Assembly (NCBI GenBank): GCA_011375175.1
Contig: DRME01000050.1
Coordinates: 1-36,083, forward strand
DNA: 36,083 bases
Direction of reading: 5' to 3'
Origin: Deltaproteobacteria bacterium
Lineage (GTDB): Bacteria > Desulfobacterota > GWC2-55-46 > DRME01
Shown: piece by piece, positions 32,600 through 36,083 of the stretch
Layout of the letters: each line of letters opens with the position of its first letter
Numbering within the stretch: position 1 is the first letter of the stretch
Made by a program: the position numbers and the translations under genes
The notes under the pieces: generated by a model
The model's input: only the letters and a program-made list of their open reading frames with translations
Databases searched by the model: none
What the model was told of the DNA's origin: nothing

Positions 32600-33022
32600 A
32601 TGCCCGACGTAATCTACAACTCATTCAAGAAGGACATAATGAACGGGTCCATCGACCTCGGCGCGGACACGATCAAGGTCATGCTCGTGGACTCGTCGTA
32701 TGTGCCCGACCAGGACCTCCACACGGTCAAAAGCGACGTGACCGGCGAGGTGACGGGCGCGGGCTACACGGCCGGCGGCGCGGCCCTCGCCAACAAGACG
32801 GTCACCCAGGACAACGTGGACAACGAAGGGGTCTTCGACGCCGACGACGTGACCTGGGCGAACTCGACCATAACGGCCCGGGGCGCCGTGCTCTACAAGG
32901 ACACGGGCGCGCCCTCGACGAGCCCGCTCATCTGCTACATGGACTTCGGGGCCGACAAGACGAGCTCCGGCGGCGACTTCACCATCCAGTGGAACGCCGA
33001 GGGCATCGTGAACCTCACGTAG
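32600..33022 (+). CDS. Phage structural protein, beta-rich
   Basis: The 140-residue product starts MPDVIYNSFKKDIMNGSIDLG with GAGGTG upstream. It continues IKVMLVDSSYVPDQDLHT, GAGYTAGGAALANKTVTQDN, a WANSTITARGAVLYKD strand and ICYMDFGADKTSSGGDFTIQW. Proteins with this layout are common in siphophage and prophage structural clusters, often near tail or head-fibre genes, and are usually left unnamed. A beta-rich virion surface protein is likely. Confidence 0.65.
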   Translation: MPDVIYNSFKKDIMNGSIDLGADTIKVMLVDSSYVPDQDLHTVKSDVTGEVTGAGYTAGGAALANKTVTQDNVDNEGVFDADDVTWANSTITARGAVLYKDTGAPSTSPLICYMDFGADKTSSGGDFTIQWNAEGIVNLT

Positions 33023-33030
33023 GCGCGGCG

Positions 33031-33408
33031 GTGGCGGAGTTCCTCATAAAGGCCGTCGACGCCTCCCATCCCGACCCGGCAAAGGACCGCACGGGCTGCT
33101 ACAAGCGCGGCGACGTGGTGGCCGTGGCCCCCGACGGCCACCGGTGGGGGCGCGACGAGGCGCTGCCCAAGTTCTTAGTGGTCCGCGTGCCGGGGCTGCC
33201 GGTGGAAAGGGCGCGCCGCTACACCGAGCCCCTCTACGACCCGCTCGATGCAAGTCCCGAATCCCGCGTCATGAGGCGCAGGCGCTACAGGTTCGACTTC
33301 ATGCGCCGTCTCGGCGCGGGCATGATGGATGCCGTCGGGAAGAGCGAGTGGCTCGTGCCGGAGATAAGCGAAGCCTTCATAGAGGACAAGACCGGGAGGA
33401 CGGGGTAG
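33031..33408 (+). CDS. Hypothetical phage protein
   Basis: The 125-residue product starts at a GTG eight bases after the previous stop ((M)AEFLIKAVDASHPDPAKDR). It contains YKRGDVVAVAPDGHRWGRDEA, a Pro-rich VVRVPGLPVERARRYTEPLYD and a basic RRRRYRFDFMRRLG stretch, ending AFIEDKTGRTG. No family is recognised. Its stop directly abuts the next GTG, indicating a single transcript. Confidence 0.6.
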   Translation: MAEFLIKAVDASHPDPAKDRTGCYKRGDVVAVAPDGHRWGRDEALPKFLVVRVPGLPVERARRYTEPLYDPLDASPESRVMRRRRYRFDFMRRLGAGMMDAVGKSEWLVPEISEAFIEDKTGRTG

Positions 33409-35061
33409 GTGGCAACCGAAGTCGTCAAGACGGTCAAGGCCTCGGGCGGCGACTATACTTCCCTTGCCGCCTGGGAGGCCGGCGAGCAGCGCGACCTGGT
33501 GACGGCCGACGAGATAGCCGTCGCCGAGTGCTACGCCTTCACCGACACGAGCGCGCCCGTCACCATAGCGGGCGCATGGACGGTCGATTCGACGCGCTAC
33601 GTCCATATCCGCGTGCCCGCGCCGGAGCAGCACAACGGCGGCGACTGGTCCTCCGGGCCCGGAGGGTACACGCTTCTTCGCAACGCCAGCTGGAGCGTCT
33701 GCCTCGAGGTCGACGCCCCCTACACCAAGGTCGACGGCGTCTATGCCACGACCACGGGTGCCAACAGTAACGGCTTTCGCGTGGACGCCGACAACGTGGT
33801 CTTCAACCGGTGCATCGCCGAGAACACGAGCGGCGCGCCCGGCACTTCGGCGCAGGGATTCACGTGGCTGTCGGCGGGGGGCGCAAACACCTTTGCGGCC
33901 CGTAACTGCATCGCCAGGGGTTTCTACTACAACTTCTACCCCGCCACCGACGGTACCGAGATATCCAACTGCACGTCCTACGGCGGCGAGTACGGTGTCT
34001 TCAGGGCCGGCAACGCTCCGGTGGTGCGCAACACCATCGCCGTCAGCGCGAAGACCGCTCCCTTCGAGGTCAACGGCGGGTCCTGGGGCGCCGGCACGGA
34101 CCACAACCTCTCGGACACGGCCACGGCCACGGGCGGCGCAAACGACCTGACGAACAAGTCTGCGGCGAACCAATTCGTCTCCGTCACGTCGGGCTCGGAG
34201 GACCTCCATCTCAAGAGCACGGCAGACGCCGTCGGCGCGGGAGCGGACCTCTCGTCGCTCTTCACGGACGACATCGACGGAGACACGCGCTCCGCGCCCT
34301 GGGACATGGGGGCCGACGAGTACGTGAGCGCCGGCGGCGGCGTGACGGTCACGCCGGCGGTCGCGGCCGCGGCGGGGAGCGTGCCGGGCGCCTCCGTGGC
34401 CGGCGGTGCGCTCGTGGGAAGCGCGGCCCGGGCCGCCGCCGCGGGTGTGGCTGCTCCGGCGGTCACGGGCGGAGCGCTCATCGGGGCGGGCCCGGCGGTC
34501 GCGGCCACGGCTGCGGCGGCCGCCTCGGTCAGCGCCGGGGCGGTTGCGGCCCCGGCGCGCCATGGTGTCTCGACCTCGCCCCAGGCGCCCGGCGTGTCGG
34601 GTGGAGCGCTGGTTGGTGCAGGGCCCGTGGCTTCCGCCGCCGCGGTCCAGGGTGCCTCGGTCAGCACCGCCGGCGGCGTGACGGTCACGCCGGCGGTCGC
34701 GGCCGCGACGGGGAGCGTGCCGGCCGCCTCCGGTGTTGGCGGTGCGCTCGCGGGAAGCGCGGCCCGGGCCGCCGCCGCGGGTGTAGCTGCTCCGGCGGTC
34801 ACGGGCGGAGCGCTCATCGGGGCGGGGGGCTGGAGCGCTTCTGCGGCGGTATCGGCGCTCACCCTCTCTACATCGGCCGTAGTCACGGCGGCGCTGTGGG
34901 ACGCCGTGACCGCGGTGAAGAGGCCTTCGGTCTTCAGCCCGGCGTCCGGCGGTTTCATACCGACGGCGTCGCCGTACGCTCCCGCGTCCCGTGTGGTGAC
35001 CGGGCGGAATGAATCGAGGGTCGTCGTCGGGAAGAAATCCATGAAGGCGGTGAAGAGATGA
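33409..35061 (+). CDS. Beta-helix fibre-like phage protein with Ala/Gly-rich stalk
   Basis: The 550-residue product starts at a GTG with GGGAGG nine bases upstream. Residues 1-305 read as a right-handed parallel beta helix (GFRVDADNVVFNRCIAENTSG, FAARNCIARGFYYNF, EISNCTSYGGEYGVFRAGNAPVV), ending DDIDGDTRSAPWDMGADEY, a common closing motif in such proteins. Residues 310-475 are a very Ala/Gly/Val-rich region with two copies of a 52-residue repeat. The C-terminus (RVVTGRNESRVVVGKKSMKAVKR) is basic. It may be a fibre, spike or surface-binding protein. Confidence 0.65.
   Translation: MATEVVKTVKASGGDYTSLAAWEAGEQRDLVTADEIAVAECYAFTDTSAPVTIAGAWTVDSTRYVHIRVPAPEQHNGGDWSSGPGGYTLLRNASWSVCLEVDAPYTKVDGVYATTTGANSNGFRVDADNVVFNRCIAENTSGAPGTSAQGFTWLSAGGANTFAARNCIARGFYYNFYPATDGTEISNCTSYGGEYGVFRAGNAPVVRNTIAVSAKTAPFEVNGGSWGAGTDHNLSDTATATGGANDLTNKSAANQFVSVTSGSEDLHLKSTADAVGAGADLSSLFTDDIDGDTRSAPWDMGADEYVSAGGGVTVTPAVAAAAGSVPGASVAGGALVGSAARAAAAGVAAPAVTGGALIGAGPAVAATAAAAASVSAGAVAAPARHGVSTSPQAPGVSGGALVGAGPVASAAAVQGASVSTAGGVTVTPAVAAATGSVPAASGVGGALAGSAARAAAAGVAAPAVTGGALIGAGGWSASAAVSALTLSTSAVVTAALWDAVTAVKRPSVFSPASGGFIPTASPYAPASRVVTGRNESRVVVGKKSMKAVKR
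34335..34490 (+). repeat. 156-base direct repeat, copy 1
   Basis: This begins CGGCGGCGTGACGGTCACGC and recurs 336 bases downstream with few changes. It encodes GGVTVTPAVAAAAGSVPGAS and onward to TGGALIGAG in the fibre-like gene. 336 is a multiple of three, so frame is preserved. Confidence 0.9.
34671..34826 (+). repeat. 156-base direct repeat, copy 2
   Basis: This is the second copy of the stalk repeat. Residue changes against copy 1 cluster in its first half (AAAAG to AAATG, PGASVA to PAASGV), while the second half is the same in protein. Recombination between copies would remove 112 codons cleanly. Confidence 0.9.
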
Positions 35062-35942
35062 AGCAGCAGTTCCTTGTCGGCATGGCCGGAACACTGAGAA
35101 CCCATGTCTACGAAAACAACAGAAAAATAGTACCCTCCTCCGCCACCGTGACCGTATACAGGCCGTCGAGTACCGATAAGCTCGTGGACGCGGCGGCCAT
35201 GAGCATAGGCGCGGACGGACTCCTCTCTTACGGCCTGAGCGCCGGGGACAACTCGCTCGCCGCCGTCGACTACAGGGCGGTGATCTCCTACGTCCACGAC
35301 GGCGCCTCCTACGAGTTCACCCTCTTCTACGACGTGGTGCGCTCAAAGCTCGTCAAGGTCATAACAGACGACGATCTCATCGCCGAGCTGCCGCAGCTCA
35401 GGGACGCGGGCTGGAAGGTCACGGGCAAGGCCCAGGGCGGATCGACGACGACCATCGTGGACGCCGGGCTCAGACGTTACGGAGACGACTATTTCACCGG
35501 CGGGCTCGCCTACTCGGTCGACAAGGACGAGACCCGCGCCGTCACGGCCTTCGACGCGGCGAGCGGAACGGTCACGGTGGAGCCGTTCTCCGCGGCGATC
35601 ACGACCGACGGCTACGTACTCACCCGCTCCTACACGGCCGAGATAGACCGGGCCTTCGAGAAGATCGAACAGCGGCTTTCGGGGCTCGGCGCCAGGGCGT
35701 CGCTCATCCTCGACCCTTACGACCTGCGGGAAGTTCATATATACCTGGCCGTCGCCGAGGCGTGCAAGGGCCTCGTGATGGACGACGGAGGGTTCTGGTG
35801 GGAGATGTGGCGGACCTACGAAAAGAAGGCCGACGAGGCGTTCTCCACGCTCCGCTTCAAGTACGACTACGGTGACGACGGCGTCATATCGGGCGGGGAG
35901 ACCGCCTCGACGTACAGGACCGTGAGGGCTGCAAGGAGATGA
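35058..35942 (+). CDS. Phage protein, possible head-tail connector
   Basis: The 294-residue product begins MKQQFLVGMAGTLRTHVYEN at an ATG overlapping the fibre-gene stop. The N-terminal 95 residues look like a beta-sandwich (VTVYRPSS, YRAVISYVHDGASYEF). ITDDDLIAELPQLRD begins a middle segment with VDAGLRRYGDDYF. The C-terminal third is helical (RAFEKIEQRLSGLG, VHIYLAVAEACKGLV, RTYEKKADEAFSTLRF). The helical end is like head-tail adaptor proteins, but no diagnostic motif is seen. It overlaps the next gene by four bases. Confidence 0.6.
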   Translation: MKQQFLVGMAGTLRTHVYENNRKIVPSSATVTVYRPSSTDKLVDAAAMSIGADGLLSYGLSAGDNSLAAVDYRAVISYVHDGASYEFTLFYDVVRSKLVKVITDDDLIAELPQLRDAGWKVTGKAQGGSTTTIVDAGLRRYGDDYFTGGLAYSVDKDETRAVTAFDAASGTVTVEPFSAAITTDGYVLTRSYTAEIDRAFEKIEQRLSGLGARASLILDPYDLREVHIYLAVAEACKGLVMDDGGFWWEMWRTYEKKADEAFSTLRFKYDYGDDGVISGGETASTYRTVRAARR

Positions 35943-36083
35943 CCGGCGGCGAGATAATAAGGGCGGTGACGGAGAACATGGAGCGGGTGCTTACGGGTCT
36001 CGGCGTGCGTTTCGAGGCGAGAGCGGCGGGAGAGGCGGAAGCGGCGCTCCAGGGGGCGCCGCCGGCGGGTGTCGTCGAGTACC
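35939..36083 (+). CDS. Partial phage gene running off the window
   Basis: An ATG overlapping the previous stop (ATGA) opens a frame of at least 48 residues, MTGGEIIRAVTENMERVLTG then LGVRFEARAAGEAEAALQG, with no stop before the end. It starts helical and may be another connector or tail-completion protein. No family can be assigned from this fragment. Confidence 0.5.
   Translation, partial: MTGGEIIRAVTENMERVLTGLGVRFEARAAGEAEAALQGAPPAGVVEY

Larger units (their letters stand above)
25914..36083 (+). mobile_element. Prophage or phage-derived head/packaging region (right end outside window)
   Basis: From 25914 to the edge all genes run on the plus strand in phage order: small regulatory genes, terminase small and large subunits, portal, putative scaffold, major capsid, accessory proteins, a fibre-like protein and connector-like genes. 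Genes overlap by 4 bases at many joints. GC level and AGG/ATA codon use resemble the host. No integrase, attachment site, replication or lysis gene is visible, so the left boundary is approximate. Confidence 0.8.

Noticed and set aside
33175-35297. Long minus-strand frames opposite the fibre-like gene
   Set aside because: Arg/Gly- or Ala/Pro-rich antisense of the Ala/Gly repeat, with no ribosome site or domain. The plus-strand gene fits the operon.

Overview
The window is GC-rich bacterial chromosome with frequent AGG (Arg) and ATA (Ile) codons, type-A RNase P RNA, a small SRP RNA, a four-subunit pyruvate:ferredoxin oxidoreductase and an MglA/roadblock pair. This suggests an anaerobic, deltaproteobacteria-like (Desulfobacterota/Nitrospirota-grade) organism; no rRNA or other decisive marker is present, so the placement is inference.

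Layout. 1-301: end of a complex hairpin repeat. 335-829: two small divergent genes (zinc ribbon; DUF3553-like). 870-3376: a membrane VWA protein translationally coupled to a membrane-anchored coiled-coil protein. 3609-4004: a fibronectin-III lipoprotein. 4253-7320: tRNA-Ser(GGA), SRP RNA, then dnaX-ebfC-recR. 7488-10558: porG-porD-porA-porB. 10672-12255: roadblock protein, MglA GTPase, GatB/YqeY protein. 12484-15837: NIF3-family protein and mutS2. 16211-19419: dnaG-rpoD. 20107-22100: tRNA-Met, a C4 zinc-ribbon coiled-coil protein, an RNase H and rnpB. 22556-25108: a TrkA-type K+ channel, a DUF3108-like protein and a small exported protein. 25230-25913: regulatory DNA with a consensus sigma-70 promoter, a candidate structured RNA and another repeat. 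25914-36083 (continues past the edge): phage head/packaging genes (small and large terminase, portal, putative scaffold, major capsid, accessory and fibre-like proteins) with base and codon use like the host.

The most unusual content is a family of composite intergenic repeats at eight or nine sites. Full copies are built from three hairpin modules, called here A, B and C, flanked by inverted ends with core AGGGAAGCTCTGATTAATT. In module A the flanks and the loop (TTTTGCTTGCAAAA) are conserved while the stem changes, and two copies differ by two compensatory base-pair changes. Module B also keeps its loop while the stem is replaced by unrelated complementary sequence. The copies touch important genes: one runs up to the dnaG start codon, and one contributes part of a promoter -10 box. 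No transposase for them is visible here.

The housekeeping genes form compact operons with 1-8 base overlaps. dnaX-ebfC-recR and dnaG-rpoD are conserved bacterial neighbourhoods. The phage block is also tightly coupled (ATGA/GTGA overlaps) and shows two strong hairpins just after the capsid gene. No integrase, lysis or replication gene is seen, so whether it is a prophage, a remnant or a gene-transfer-agent-like block cannot be decided from this window.
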